A DNA stretch of 64,000 nucleotides from Prevotella sp. UBA2754 (GCA_002353295.1 DEJG01000022.1:69213-133212); one strand, 5' to 3'; numbered from the stretch's first letter, positions 35,488-44,387 are shown. The notes: a model not told the origin generated them from the letters alone. A program made the numbers and translations.

Positions 35488-35619
35488 ATGCAAATTTCTA
35501 CTCAAGAACCATTAATTCAGCCTCGTGAGTCAACTATTCTGTTCATTAAGCAGATGGCCAGAATGTATAGAACAGTAAAAGGACCTAACGACACCTTTGT
35601 GGTGGAAGGATTGAATTAA
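35488..35619 (+). CDS. Small hypothetical protein, 43 residues
   Basis: An ATG frame lies between fmt and rpe in the same direction (MQISTQEPLIQPRESTILFI is the start). It ends 12 nt before rpe. The amphipathic TILFIKQMARMYR segment and even codon use make it look coding. I do not recognise a family. It is too short for standard gene calling, so expression is uncertain. Confidence 0.5.
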   Translation: MQISTQEPLIQPRESTILFIKQMARMYRTVKGPNDTFVVEGLN

Positions 35620-35631
35620 AATGAAAATGAA

Positions 35632-36279
35632 ATGACGAAAGTATCACCTTCATTGCTCGCAGCCGACTTTCTTCATCTCGACCGCGACATCGACATGATT
35701 AATCGCAGTGAAGCCGATTGGCTTCATCTTGATGTGATGGATGGCGTCTTCGTACCCAACATCTCATTTGGTTTCCCTGTGTTGGAAGCTGTCGCCTCCA
35801 TATGCACCAAACCCTTGGATGTGCATTATATGATCGTGCATCCAGAACAGTATATCAAGCAAACAGCCAAATTAGGTGCTATGATGATGAATGTTCATTT
35901 CGAGGCATGCACACATCTGCATCGTACGGTTCAGGAAATCCACGATGCTGGCATGAAGGCTGGAGTGACGCTGAATCCAGCCACACCAGTATCAATGTTG
36001 GAAGACATTATCAGTGATGTGGATCTGGTCTTGCTGATGAGTGTAAACCCTGGTTTCGGTGGTCAGAAGTTCATTGAGAACACCATTCAAAAAGTGCAAA
36101 GTCTCCGTCGGATGATTGACGAGAAAGGTTGCCGTGCCCTTATTGAGGTTGATGGTGGGGTGCAAGCAGAAACAGCTCCCCGTCTGGTAAAGGCAGGCGT
36201 CGATGTCTTGGTCAGTGGCAGTTATGTGTTCAAGGCTTCAGATCCTATTCAAATTATCAGCGAACTGCGTTCGCTCTAG
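35632..36279 (+). CDS. rpe: Ribulose-phosphate 3-epimerase
   Basis: A 215-residue TIM barrel interconverting ribulose 5-phosphate and xylulose 5-phosphate. Motifs: SPSLLAADF, HLDVMDGVFVPN, MSVNPGFGGQKF and IEVDGGV with the catalytic Asp pair. It closes the plus-strand run and is convergent with the sigma gene, 15 nt away. Confidence 0.97.
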   Translation: MTKVSPSLLAADFLHLDRDIDMINRSEADWLHLDVMDGVFVPNISFGFPVLEAVASICTKPLDVHYMIVHPEQYIKQTAKLGAMMMNVHFEACTHLHRTVQEIHDAGMKAGVTLNPATPVSMLEDIISDVDLVLLMSVNPGFGGQKFIENTIQKVQSLRRMIDEKGCRALIEVDGGVQAETAPRLVKAGVDVLVSGSYVFKASDPIQIISELRSL

Positions 36280-36294
36280 GTAGATGAGTGGTGG

Positions 36295-36891
36295 TCACTC
36301 CATATTCAGGTAGATGTTATTCTGCTTAGCCATGTGTCGCATATTGATGATAGCGTAACGCATGCGACCTAGTGAGGTGTTGATACTCACTCCAGTGATT
36401 TCTGCAATCTCCTTGAATGACATTCCCTGATAGTAACGCATATATACCACTTCACGCTGGGCAGCGGGAAGTTTTTGCATCAGATGGCGCACATCGGCCA
36501 TAATCTGGTTGTTGACAAACTCGTTCTCACGATTGCCTTCCTTTAAAGACTCGTTGCTCAGATGACTCAGGTCGTTTTCGGCATTCGGCTCGAAAAGGTG
36601 CTCACTCTTGTGACGACGGAATTTGTCAATCATAATATTGTGGGCAATACGTGTCAGCCAACACGAGAACTTGCCAGTGTTGGCGTATTTACCCTCTTGC
36701 AACTTTACGATGGCTTTGATAAAGGTATCTTGAAAGATATCATTAGCCAAATCATAGTCGCGTACTACGAATTGAATATAACTGAACAACTTCTGTTGGT
36801 TTCTTGTTAGTAACTCATCAAAAGCCTTGTTGTCTCCCGCAGCGTAGAGGAAAGCAAGCTCCTCGTCAGTGCGGCGTGCATATGTCTTCAT
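36295..36891 (-). CDS. ECF-type RNA polymerase sigma factor
   Basis: A 198-residue sigma-70 family protein with region 2 (about 20-90, LFSYIQFVVRDYDLANDIFQDTFIK) and region 4 (about 130-190, LPAAQREVVYMRYYQGMSFKEIAEITGVSINTSLGRMRYAI). No anti-sigma gene lies beside it. The ATG at 36891 is chosen; the longer frame begins with TTG at 36897. Target genes are unknown. It is a conserved stand-alone sigma of Bacteroidales rather than a FecI with an adjacent FecR. Confidence 0.9.
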   Translation of the reverse strand: MKTYARRTDEELAFLYAAGDNKAFDELLTRNQQKLFSYIQFVVRDYDLANDIFQDTFIKAIVKLQEGKYANTGKFSCWLTRIAHNIMIDKFRRHKSEHLFEPNAENDLSHLSNESLKEGNRENEFVNNQIMADVRHLMQKLPAAQREVVYMRYYQGMSFKEIAEITGVSINTSLGRMRYAIINMRHMAKQNNIYLNME

Positions 36892-36973
36892 ACTCAAATT
36901 GTTTTAATTGAAGTAGAAGTTTTGTCGATAGGCAATTCTATTTAGTTATTAACAAATATTATTATTTCATCTG

Positions 36974-37005
36974 CAAAAATAAATATAATTTTTATTTCTG
37001 CCAAA
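36974..37005 (-). promoter_or_regulatory. Promoter of the ECF sigma gene
   Basis: The minus strand has -33 TTTG (37002-37005), a 20-nt spacer and -7 TATTTTTG (36974-36981), about 80 nt upstream of the ATG, leaving a leader of roughly 75 nt. It is a housekeeping-type promoter. Confidence 0.75.
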
Positions 37006-37045
37006 TAAAATGTGGAAAAAATAACCAAAAAGGTGTTTTTCAACA

Positions 37046-37074
37046 GAAAAGAGCAGCTTTTTGCTGCCCTTTTC
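37046..37074 (-). terminator. Terminator of rmlA
   Basis: A 12-bp stem with one mismatch (37046-37057 with 37063-37074, loop TTTTT) begins right after the rmlA stop. The 3' arm itself ends in CTTTTC on the minus strand. Confidence 0.65.
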
Positions 37075-37075
37075 C

Positions 37076-37948
37076 TTATTCTGCTAACTGTAGGAGATAT
37101 CGTCCGTAGTCGTTTTTGGCCATCGGTTCGGCAACCTTTCTAAGCTGTTCTTTTGTAATCCACCCCCGCTTGAAAGCTATTTCTTCCAAACAGGCCACCT
37201 TTAGTCCTTGGCGCTTCTCAATGACTTCGATGAATGTACTGGCCTCCGACAAAGAATCGTGTGTACCGGTGTCAAGCCATGCAAAACCACGTTGCAGAGT
37301 CTGCACTTTCAGATTCTGCTGTTTCAAGTATTCTTGATTGACAGTGGTGATTTCCAATTCACCACGTGCTGAGGGCTTGATGTTCTTGGCAATCTCCACC
37401 ACACTGTTGGGATAGAAATAGAGACCTACCACAGCATAATTTGACTTTGGTTTGGCGGGTTTCTCTTCGATACTCAGACAGTTTCCATCAGCATCAAACT
37501 CAGCAACACCGTAACGCTCAGGGTCGTTCACGTAATATCCGAAGACAGTGGCCTGACCGTGTTTCTCAGCATTCTCCACGCTCTGTTTCAGCAATCCCGT
37601 GAAACCGCTGCCGTAGAATATGTTGTCGCCCAATACCAAGCAGGCACAATCGTTACCGATGAATTTTTCACCGATAATGAAAGCTTGAGCCAATCCGTCG
37701 GGTGAAGGCTGTTCGGCATATTCGAAATGCACGCCAATCTCCGAACCGTCACCTAACAGGCGCTTGAAACCAGGCAGGTCGTAAGGGGTCGAAATAATCA
37801 GGATTTCACGGATACCAGCCAGCATCAGAGCCGAGATAGGGTAGTAGATCATCGGTTTGTCAAAGATGGGAATCAACTGCTTCGAAATTCCTTTTGTGAT
37901 GGGGTAGAGGCGTGTTCCGCTGCCACCTGCCAATACAATTCCTTTCAT
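37076..37948 (-). CDS. rmlA: Glucose-1-phosphate thymidylyltransferase
   Basis: A 290-residue nucleotidyltransferase making dTDP-glucose, the first step toward dTDP-rhamnose. Motifs: KGIVLAGGSGTRLYPITKGISKQL, KPMIYYPISALM, LVLGDNIFYG, VVGLYFYPNSVV and GFAWLDTGTHDSL. It is a single gene, divergent from the unknown gene at 38028. Confidence 0.96.
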   Translation of the reverse strand: MKGIVLAGGSGTRLYPITKGISKQLIPIFDKPMIYYPISALMLAGIREILIISTPYDLPGFKRLLGDGSEIGVHFEYAEQPSPDGLAQAFIIGEKFIGNDCACLVLGDNIFYGSGFTGLLKQSVENAEKHGQATVFGYYVNDPERYGVAEFDADGNCLSIEEKPAKPKSNYAVVGLYFYPNSVVEIAKNIKPSARGELEITTVNQEYLKQQNLKVQTLQRGFAWLDTGTHDSLSEASTFIEVIEKRQGLKVACLEEIAFKRGWITKEQLRKVAEPMAKNDYGRYLLQLAE

Positions 37949-37977
37949 ATTCTTCGCTTTTTATTTGATTTTCGCTG

Positions 37978-37985
37978 CAAAGTTA
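37978..37985 (-). promoter_or_regulatory. -7 promoter box of rmlA
   Basis: TAACTTTG on the minus strand, 29 nt before the rmlA ATG. It faces another TAACTTTG on the plus strand at 37998-38005, so two divergent promoters lie 12 bp apart. Confidence 0.5.
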
Positions 37986-37997
37986 GAAAAAAAATTG

Positions 37998-38005
37998 TAA
38001 CTTTG
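37998..38005 (+). promoter_or_regulatory. -7 promoter box of the gene at 38028
   Basis: TAACTTTG on the plus strand, 22 nt before the ATG. No -33 TTTG is present. Confidence 0.5.
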
Positions 38006-38027
38006 CACCGTTTTTAATCAATTAATT

Positions 38028-38660
38028 ATGGGATTCTTTTCAAAACTATTCGGTCGCAAGGGCGACGATACAGAACAGAAAGTGGGAGGCATGGAGGATT
38101 TCATGACCCTTATCCGCGTATATTTTCAGGCAGTAATGGCTTCTGATTTGGGTATCACCAACTTGGCTGCTTTACCCGACTTGCGCGTATTTAAAGCCAC
38201 ACTGCATGTTCCTACACAGAACAATAAACTCGGTCTGGCTGAGAAGTCGCGCTGTAAGAAGATGCTGAAGGAAATCTATGGTATGAGCGACGACTTTACC
38301 AAGGAGATAGAGGCAAGTATCCGCAAACGCTGCAAGAAGCCACAGGATATCCAGACTTACATGATTCAGTTCTCTGCCTTTTCGCAAGACCTGATGATGC
38401 TGACGGGTAACCTGATGAAGTTTAAACTTCGTGTACCCAGTTTCTTCAAGAGTGCTATCCGCACCATGACGGAGAAGACCGTTAATGATATTTATAACAA
38501 GAACGACTTCTCTGATGCTGGTGTAATGAAAACAGTGGTTGCTATTCGTCAATACACTCAAAAGTTAGGCTTTTCCCAGCAGTGGGTTACCGACTTCGTT
38601 TATCGCATAGTGATGCTTGCCAAGAAAGAAAAACGGCCAGCAGAGAGCGAAACGAAATAA
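38028..38660 (+). CDS. Conserved hypothetical protein, 210 residues
   Basis: I do not recognise a named family. The N-terminus (MGFFSKLFGRKGDD) looks like a short amphipathic membrane anchor. The rest is soluble, helical and basic (KKMLKEIYGMSDDFTKEIEASIRKRCKKPQD...). There is no signal peptide and no cysteine or histidine cluster that would mark a catalytic site. It is likely transcribed alone or with the coiled-coil gene that follows 76 nt later, which has its own -7 box. Confidence 0.7.
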   Translation: MGFFSKLFGRKGDDTEQKVGGMEDFMTLIRVYFQAVMASDLGITNLAALPDLRVFKATLHVPTQNNKLGLAEKSRCKKMLKEIYGMSDDFTKEIEASIRKRCKKPQDIQTYMIQFSAFSQDLMMLTGNLMKFKLRVPSFFKSAIRTMTEKTVNDIYNKNDFSDAGVMKTVVAIRQYTQKLGFSQQWVTDFVYRIVMLAKKEKRPAESETK

Positions 38661-38709
38661 AAAACGTTAAATCTTTACTTTAAAGAAAAGACTTTAACAA
38701 AAAAATATT

Positions 38710-38717
38710 TACCTTTG
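38710..38717 (+). promoter_or_regulatory. -7 promoter box of the coiled-coil/zapA/rny genes
   Basis: TACCTTTG on the plus strand, 19 nt before the ATG at 38737. Confidence 0.55.
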
Positions 38718-38736
38718 TCAAGTAAAGTGGGATGTT

Positions 38737-39039
38737 ATGACGCCTAATGAGAAAACGATAGTTACGTTCGAGACCCGTTTGAGGCAGATGATACTCCAGT
38801 TTCAAGAGCTGAAAAAGGAGAATCAGGAGCTTTATGCGATGATTGAAAAGAACGAGCAGGACATCAAACAACTGCAGGCTAAGTTGGAACAGGAGCAGAA
38901 TGACTATAACTCACTGAAGATGGCTAAGATGATTGAGATTACTGATGGTGACCTAGATGGTGCCAAGAATCGTTTGTCGAAGCTTATCCGTGATGTTAAC
39001 AAATGTATTGCAATCCTCAGTGACGAAGAACAGCAATAG
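38737..39039 (+). CDS. Small coiled-coil protein upstream of zapA
   Basis: A 100-residue protein whose residues about 10-65 form a continuous heptad-like coiled coil (RLRQMILQFQELKKENQELY...), with a short acidic C-terminus. It lies 14 nt before zapA. In size and shape it resembles ZapB-type division proteins, but I cannot show homology. By position it may act with ZapA at the Z ring. Confidence 0.75.
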   Translation: MTPNEKTIVTFETRLRQMILQFQELKKENQELYAMIEKNEQDIKQLQAKLEQEQNDYNSLKMAKMIEITDGDLDGAKNRLSKLIRDVNKCIAILSDEEQQ

Positions 39040-39053
39040 GGACAACAAGTTAC

Positions 39054-39356
39054 ATGGCAGATCAAAGTAAACTAAATATCAGGTTGCATGTCTATGACGA
39101 GGAAATCGAAGTCAAGATTAATCGTGAAGACGAAGAGTACTATCGGAATGCAGCCAAACTCATTACCGATCGCTATAACGCATACGCACAGGCATACAAA
39201 GGGCGTAAGTCGGAGCATGTTATATCGTTGATGACACTCATTGACGTAGCTCTGATGTATGAGCGTGAGCGGTTGCATAATGATACTGCCCCCTATGATG
39301 ATGTTCTTACCCGCCTCACGAAGGAGATGGAAGAGGTTTTGGGATCGTCACGTTGA
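39054..39356 (+). CDS. zapA: Cell division protein ZapA
   Basis: A 100-residue protein that bundles FtsZ filaments. The N-terminal half has the beta-strand pattern LNIRLHVYDEEIEVKINREDEEYYRNAAKLI of the family; the C-terminal half is a helix (SLMTLIDVALMYERER). Length is typical. It precedes rny by 34 nt. Confidence 0.88.
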   Translation: MADQSKLNIRLHVYDEEIEVKINREDEEYYRNAAKLITDRYNAYAQAYKGRKSEHVISLMTLIDVALMYERERLHNDTAPYDDVLTRLTKEMEEVLGSSR

Positions 39357-39390
39357 CGAAATGAGAACATTAACTCAATATATATAATTT

Positions 39391-40932
39391 ATGAATATTA
39401 TAGTTGCTATTATTGCCATTGTGGCCGCCTTAGTATTGGGTGGCGTGTGTGGCTTTTTGATTTTCCGTTTTGTCATAAAGGGGAAATATAATGAAATGGT
39501 CAGTGCAGCCAAGAAAGAGGCTGAGGTAATCAAGGAAAAGAAACTTCTGGAAGTCAAGGAGAAGTTCCTCAACAAAAAGAGTGAACTGGAGAAGGAAGTG
39601 CAGCAGCGCAACCAGCACTTCCAACAGAACGAGAACCGTCTGAAACAGCGAGAGATTTCCCTCAACCAGCGTCAGGAGGAGTTAGGCCGTCGTAAGAACG
39701 AACTCGACAACCAGCAGAATCGCATCGATAACGAGAAGAAGATGCTTGCCCTCAAGACCGAGGAACTCGAGAAAATGCAAATGCAGGAACGTACCAAGCT
39801 TGAAGAGCTCTCAGGACTTAGTGCCGAGGAGGCTAAAGCCCGTCTGGTAGAGGCGATGAAAGATGAGGCTAAGACGGATGCTGCCAGCTATATCAACGAA
39901 ATCATGGATGAGGCCAAGCTTAATGCTAATGCACAGGCCAAGAAAATAGTTATCCAAACTATCCAGCGAGTAGCTACTGAAACAGCTATTGAAAACTCTG
40001 TCAGCGTTTTCCATATCGAAAACGACGACGTGAAAGGTCGTATTATCGGACGTGAAGGTCGGAATATCCGTGCACTGGAAGCTGCTTGTGGCGTTGAAAT
40101 TGTTGTTGATGATACACCTGAGGCTATCGTGATTTCCGCCTTCGATCCCATTCGTCGTGAGACCTGCCGTTTGGCACTTCACCAGTTGGTGAGCGACGGA
40201 CGTATTCACCCTGCCCGTATTGAGGAGGTTGTTGCCAAAGTGAAGAAACAGTTGGAAAACGAGGTCATTGAGACAGGTAAGCGTACAGCTATTGACTTGG
40301 GTATCCATGGTCTGCATCCCGAACTGATTCGTATCATTGGTAAAATGAAATATCGTTCTTCTTACGGTCAGAACCTGTTGCAGCATGCCCGCGAAACAGC
40401 CAACCTGTGTGCGGTGATGGCTGCTGAGCTGGGACTGAACCCGAAGAAGGCCAAGCGTGCCGGACTGTTGCATGATATAGGTAAGGTGCCCGATGAGGAC
40501 ACTGAGGATCCACACGCTATCTATGGTGCCAAGATTGCAGAGAAATACAAGGAGAAACCCGATATCTGCAATGCCATCGGTGCTCACCATGACGAGATGG
40601 AGATGCAGACGCTGCTGGCTCCTATTGTGCAGATTTGCGATGCTATCAGTGGTGCCCGTCCCGGTGCCCGTCGTGAAATCGTTGAAGCTTATATCAAGCG
40701 ACTCAACGACCTGGAGGCTATCGCCATGAGTTATCCTGGGGTTACAAAGACATATGCCATCCAGGCTGGTCGTGAACTCCGTGTCATTGTCGGTGCCGAC
40801 AAGATGGATGATGCCGAGACGGAGGCACTCAGCGGTGAGATAGCCACAAAGATTCAGAACGAAATGACCTATCCCGGTCAGGTGAAGATAACGGTTATCC
40901 GCGAAACACGCTCCGTAGCGTATGCAAAATAA
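39391..40932 (+). CDS. rny: Ribonuclease Y
   Basis: A 513-residue endoribonuclease that starts mRNA decay at the membrane. It has an N-terminal transmembrane helix (IIVAIIAIVAALVLGGVCGFLIFRF), a long coiled coil (about 35-200), a KH domain (GRIIGREGRNIRALEAACGVEIVVDDTPEAI) and an HD domain with HARETANLCAVMA and LLHDIGKVPDEDTEDPHA. Length is as expected. It ends the operon before a bidirectional terminator. Confidence 0.96.
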   Translation: MNIIVAIIAIVAALVLGGVCGFLIFRFVIKGKYNEMVSAAKKEAEVIKEKKLLEVKEKFLNKKSELEKEVQQRNQHFQQNENRLKQREISLNQRQEELGRRKNELDNQQNRIDNEKKMLALKTEELEKMQMQERTKLEELSGLSAEEAKARLVEAMKDEAKTDAASYINEIMDEAKLNANAQAKKIVIQTIQRVATETAIENSVSVFHIENDDVKGRIIGREGRNIRALEAACGVEIVVDDTPEAIVISAFDPIRRETCRLALHQLVSDGRIHPARIEEVVAKVKKQLENEVIETGKRTAIDLGIHGLHPELIRIIGKMKYRSSYGQNLLQHARETANLCAVMAAELGLNPKKAKRAGLLHDIGKVPDEDTEDPHAIYGAKIAEKYKEKPDICNAIGAHHDEMEMQTLLAPIVQICDAISGARPGARREIVEAYIKRLNDLEAIAMSYPGVTKTYAIQAGRELRVIVGADKMDDAETEALSGEIATKIQNEMTYPGQVKITVIRETRSVAYAK

Positions 40933-40935
40933 AAG

Positions 40936-40970
40936 AAAAAGGCTTGGAAAATGTCCAAGCCTTTTTTCTT
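40936..40970. terminator. Bidirectional terminator between rny and the oxidoreductase gene
   Basis: A 13-bp perfect stem (40936-40948 with 40954-40966), loop AAATG. It has a T-run on the plus strand (TTTTTTCTTTTT) and a T-rich run on the minus strand, serving two convergent genes. Confidence 0.9.
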
Positions 40971-40992
40971 TTTCACTCTTGCCCTGTCTGGC

Positions 40993-41021
40993 GAACTCTC
41001 AACTCTCAACTCTCAACTCAT
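40993..41021. repeat. Heptanucleotide repeat at the end of the oxidoreductase gene
   Basis: Four 7-bp units (AACTCTC three times, then AACTCAT) span the stop codon of the oxidoreductase gene. On the minus strand they encode its last residues (DELRVES) and the stop. Confidence 0.85.
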
Positions 41022-42000
41022 CCATCGGATACACCACGCCCCACTTAAATCGTAACTCGTCCATCAGCTTCATGATATAAAGTGTCTCGTCCAATGGCAT
41101 ATAGGGCGACTCTGTCAGTCCTTGATTCAATGCTTCTTTGCAAGCCAGGAACTGATATTCGTACCCTGTGATCTGTTGCGGAACCTTGATTTCTTCTACG
41201 ATGATACGGTCGCGTTTATATACCTTGACCGTCTGTGGGTTATTGATATTGTCCACTATCAGGTATCCCTCCGTTCCGCAGATAGTACCTTGATTATCGT
41301 TTACCGAGCAGGCTGTAGATTGGATATTTGCCATGATGCCCCCCTCCATGCGCCATGAGATGCAGTTGGTGAGGTCCATCCCCGTGTCCGACTTCATACA
41401 CTGCGACTCTATCTGCTCTATCTTAGCGTCACAGAACATGCGTACGAAGTTGATACCATAGACACCTAGGTCCAGCAAGGCACCGCCACAGAGGTCGGCA
41501 CGCATGATGCGGGGCTTGTTGCCCATGCTGTAGCCGATACTGCCCGTCAGCAGGCGCAGCTCACCCAGTCGCCCGCTCTTGATGATGTCACGGATTGTCT
41601 GTACGATAGGTTGGTAGCGTGTCCAGATCGCTTCAGCCACATACACCTTCTTGGCTCTAGCAGCATCTACAATCTTACGGGCTTGGTTGTAGTTTGCCAT
41701 AAATGCTTTCTCTACCAGACAAGGTTTCCTTTTTTCTATTGCCTCCATCGTCACGTCGAAATGGTGAGAGTGGGGTGTACCGACATACACTAAGTCGATA
41801 TCCTCTGCGTCGAGGAGTTCAGAGTAAGAGCCGTAGGCGCATGGTATTCCCCATTTCTCGGCAAAGTCCTGCGCTTTCTGTAATGTTCTGGAAGCCACGG
41901 CATGGCAGGTGACTCCCTCCATCCGTTGAATGGTGAATGCCGCTTTCTCGGCAATCCATCCTGTGGCAATAATGCCAACGCGTAAATCTGTCTGTTTCAT
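40999..42000 (-). CDS. Gfo/Idh/MocA-family oxidoreductase
   Basis: A 333-residue NAD(P)-dependent sugar-type oxidoreductase. The N-terminal Rossmann domain begins RVGIIATGWIAEK, with YVGTPHSHHFDVTMEAI and the catalytic-region EKAFMANY (usual EKP replaced by EKA). The C-terminal half carries GGGALLDLGVYGINFVRMF-type sequence. Its substrate is unknown. The last seven residues come from a heptanucleotide repeat that also supplies the stop codon. It follows dinB by 12 nt. Confidence 0.85.
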   Translation of the reverse strand: MKQTDLRVGIIATGWIAEKAAFTIQRMEGVTCHAVASRTLQKAQDFAEKWGIPCAYGSYSELLDAEDIDLVYVGTPHSHHFDVTMEAIEKRKPCLVEKAFMANYNQARKIVDAARAKKVYVAEAIWTRYQPIVQTIRDIIKSGRLGELRLLTGSIGYSMGNKPRIMRADLCGGALLDLGVYGINFVRMFCDAKIEQIESQCMKSDTGMDLTNCISWRMEGGIMANIQSTACSVNDNQGTICGTEGYLIVDNINNPQTVKVYKRDRIIVEEIKVPQQITGYEYQFLACKEALNQGLTESPYMPLDETLYIMKLMDELRFKWGVVYPMDELRVES

Positions 42001-42012
42001 AGTTTTTTGTTG

Positions 42013-43134
42013 TTAGTTTTTGTTTATATTTTCAATATCTTCTTCGTAGTCCTTAAATTGCAGAAATCCCTCCACCCATTCAATCTTATGTGTCTCGCCT
42101 TCCATCGTAGGATTACTCACGGAAAGTCCTAACAGCCGGATGGGGCGATGCGCTCCATAATCCACTTCACCAAGCAGTCGCTTAGCGAGAGGGAGTATGT
42201 CGTCTTTTGTGACCAAAATCCGTTGTTGGGTGATAGAACGTGTAATCTGTGTAAAATCATTGTATTTCACTTTCAGTGTCAGTGTACGTCCCTCAAAGTC
42301 TCCCTTGGCGATGCGTCGTTCCAGCTCTTCAATAGTGTGATACAGTTCTGTCAGTACGGAAGCAGGTGTATAAATATCCTCCAGGAATGTACGCTCGCAT
42401 CCTACCGATTTCCTTATCCATTCCGTCTCCACAGGTCGGTGGTCAATTCCTCTTGCAAAGTTATAATACATGAGACCAGCCTTGCCAAATACTTCTTGCA
42501 AATGCGTCAATGACAATTTACGCAGGTCAGCCCCTGTGAATACACCGATATAGTGCATACGTTCAGCTGTACGGGGACCTACTCCCCAGAGTTTTTCTAT
42601 GCGCAGTTGGGCGATGAAATCGAGTGCCTTGTCTGGATGTATCGTAGTTAACCCATCAGGTTTTCGCCAGTCCGAAGCAATTTTTGCCAACAGCTTGTTA
42701 TATGATACGCCAGCTGATGCCGTCAGGTGAATTTCCTCCCGGATGCGCTGACGAATCTCTTTGGCAATGTCTACAGCCAACTGAATTCCTTTCTTGTTCA
42801 CAGTTACATCAAGAAAAGCCTCGTCCAGTGAAATGGGTTCTATCAGGTCTGTGTAATCATGAAAAATGTGGTGTACCTGTGCCGACACCTCTTTATATCT
42901 TTTATAGTTTCCACTCACAACGGTCAGTTGCGGACATAGGCGTTTTGCCCTTGCCATAGACATAGCCGAATGGATGCCATAGCGTCGTGCTTCATAGGAA
43001 GCCGTGGCCACCACACCTCGAGGCCCGTCATAGCCAACAGCCAGTGGGACACCCCTCAGTTCTGGATGGTCCAGTTGCTCTACTGAAGCAAAGAAAGCAT
43101 CCATGTCTACATGTATTATTTTCCGTTCGGCCAT
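42013..43134 (-). CDS. dinB: DNA polymerase IV (Y family)
   Basis: A 373-residue translesion polymerase. Motifs: HVDMDAFFASVEQ, the steric region VVATASYEARRYGIHSAM, the catalytic SLDEAFLDVT, and the helix-hairpin-helix KLWGVGPRTAERMHYIGV. The little-finger domain (about 240-350) follows. No LexA-type box was identified upstream. It is transcribed with the oxidoreductase downstream. Confidence 0.95.
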   Translation of the reverse strand: MAERKIIHVDMDAFFASVEQLDHPELRGVPLAVGYDGPRGVVATASYEARRYGIHSAMSMARAKRLCPQLTVVSGNYKRYKEVSAQVHHIFHDYTDLIEPISLDEAFLDVTVNKKGIQLAVDIAKEIRQRIREEIHLTASAGVSYNKLLAKIASDWRKPDGLTTIHPDKALDFIAQLRIEKLWGVGPRTAERMHYIGVFTGADLRKLSLTHLQEVFGKAGLMYYNFARGIDHRPVETEWIRKSVGCERTFLEDIYTPASVLTELYHTIEELERRIAKGDFEGRTLTLKVKYNDFTQITRSITQQRILVTKDDILPLAKRLLGEVDYGAHRPIRLLGLSVSNPTMEGETHKIEWVEGFLQFKDYEEDIENINKN

Positions 43135-43177
43135 CTATCGTTGTGTAAAAATACATTTCGATGAAACAGCAAAGTAT

Positions 43178-44323
43178 TTAGAAAGGCTTAAGTGTAGGAT
43201 TGTCGACTTTACGGATAGCCATGCACTCCATCTCTACCAGCCAGCCGGAACGGCATACGGGGGCATGGACAATGACGTAAGGCTTGCCATGGAAGCGCTC
43301 TTCGTAGAGCTGATGAACTAACTGATAATCGGCAGTGTCGCGCAGATAGACAATCATATAGCCTACGTCCTCGAAGGTACAGTCGGCTTCAGCCAATAGG
43401 GTCTCTACATTCTCCCACATGCGCAGGGTCTGCTGACGCACATCTTTGGGATACATGATTTCGCCCTTGTTGTTGATGCTGGCAGTTCCAGAGATAAACA
43501 CATGGCGACGATCCTGATAGTCAACGCGGGTACCACGCTCGAAGCTGACACCATAGTCGCTGGTGCGGTTGAGGTGGGTAGGAGCATAGAGATAATGGAT
43601 TTGTTCATGCTCGATGCCGGCAATGGCATAGAAGTCCATTTGCGACAGTACATTCGGATCCTGCTGACGGCCTCCGATGCCCGTTGAGGCTATGAAATGA
43701 GTATTAACCGTGAGTCCTTGGGTAAAGAAGAATTGATTGCGGGCACGAACGACACCACCGTAATTCAAATCGACATCATTTACGAAAATCCAAGTGCGAA
43801 TGCAGTTATCTTTCAAGGTGCATTCCTCTTCCAGTAACTGCATATTGTACTCGTTGAAAAGCAAACGTGTCTGATATTCGGAATTGGCAGCCAAGTTATG
43901 AGCACTGCCACTCCAGAGATGGCGGAAGTCGCCATGGCGTACCTCGTAGAGTCCGCTTCTTCCCAGTGAAGTCTGTACATTGGTCTGAAAGTAACACCAT
44001 AGTGCTACTTTCGTACCGTCGAGAGGTGCCTGTTGGATAATGCTTTTGGCACAATCAGTTACATCGTTCAGAATTATATCATCTGCCTGATTGGTAGCAT
44101 CACTGAGAAAATAGCGCTTGAACACACAACGTGCACCAAATAATTCACTTTCAAGCAGACAGTTATAGGCATTTTGGATAGCCTCTAATTGTGCGGAATA
44201 GGGTAACAGGGCATCACTGACGTGAAGTATTACGTGAAATTCCTTTACCTCTGTTCCGTTGTCAAATTGATATATGGTAGCATTAGCCTTCTCGAAGACA
44301 ATTCTATGACTTGTATTTCCCAT
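43178..44323 (-). CDS. RidA/YjgF-fold protein resembling FkbO/Hyg5-type chorismatases
   Basis: A 381-residue protein. The C-terminal half has the RidA-like pattern (RVDYQDRRHVFISGTASINNKGEIMYPKDVRQQTLRMWENVETLLAEADCTFEDV). The N-terminal half looks like a diverged second copy, the arrangement of FkbO/Hyg5-family chorismate-converting enzymes. The chorismate link is inference from overall layout; a plain tandem RidA deaminase is the alternative. The ATG at 44323 is used because the longer frame starts with TTG inside the -7 box. It is a single gene. Confidence 0.7.
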   Translation of the reverse strand: MGNTSHRIVFEKANATIYQFDNGTEVKEFHVILHVSDALLPYSAQLEAIQNAYNCLLESELFGARCVFKRYFLSDATNQADDIILNDVTDCAKSIIQQAPLDGTKVALWCYFQTNVQTSLGRSGLYEVRHGDFRHLWSGSAHNLAANSEYQTRLLFNEYNMQLLEEECTLKDNCIRTWIFVNDVDLNYGGVVRARNQFFFTQGLTVNTHFIASTGIGGRQQDPNVLSQMDFYAIAGIEHEQIHYLYAPTHLNRTSDYGVSFERGTRVDYQDRRHVFISGTASINNKGEIMYPKDVRQQTLRMWENVETLLAEADCTFEDVGYMIVYLRDTADYQLVHQLYEERFHGKPYVIVHAPVCRSGWLVEMECMAIRKVDNPTLKPF

Positions 44324-44341
44324 TGTTCTTTTATTTGGATG

Positions 44342-44373
44342 CAAAGATAACGAAATTCAGTGACAGAACCAAA
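44342..44373 (-). promoter_or_regulatory. Promoter of the RidA-like gene
   Basis: The minus strand has -33 TTTG (44370-44373), a 20-nt spacer and -7 TATCTTTG (44342-44349), 18 nt before the ATG. Confidence 0.75.
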
Positions 44374-44387
44374 GAATCTATTCTTTT

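Noticed and set aside
36284..36298. Short inverted repeat between rpe and the sigma gene
   Set aside because: About 5 bp only and without T-runs; not enough to call a terminator.
39811..40590. A 259-residue open frame on the minus strand
   Set aside because: Lies inside rny, antisense, with no domain or promoter; a codon-bias shadow.
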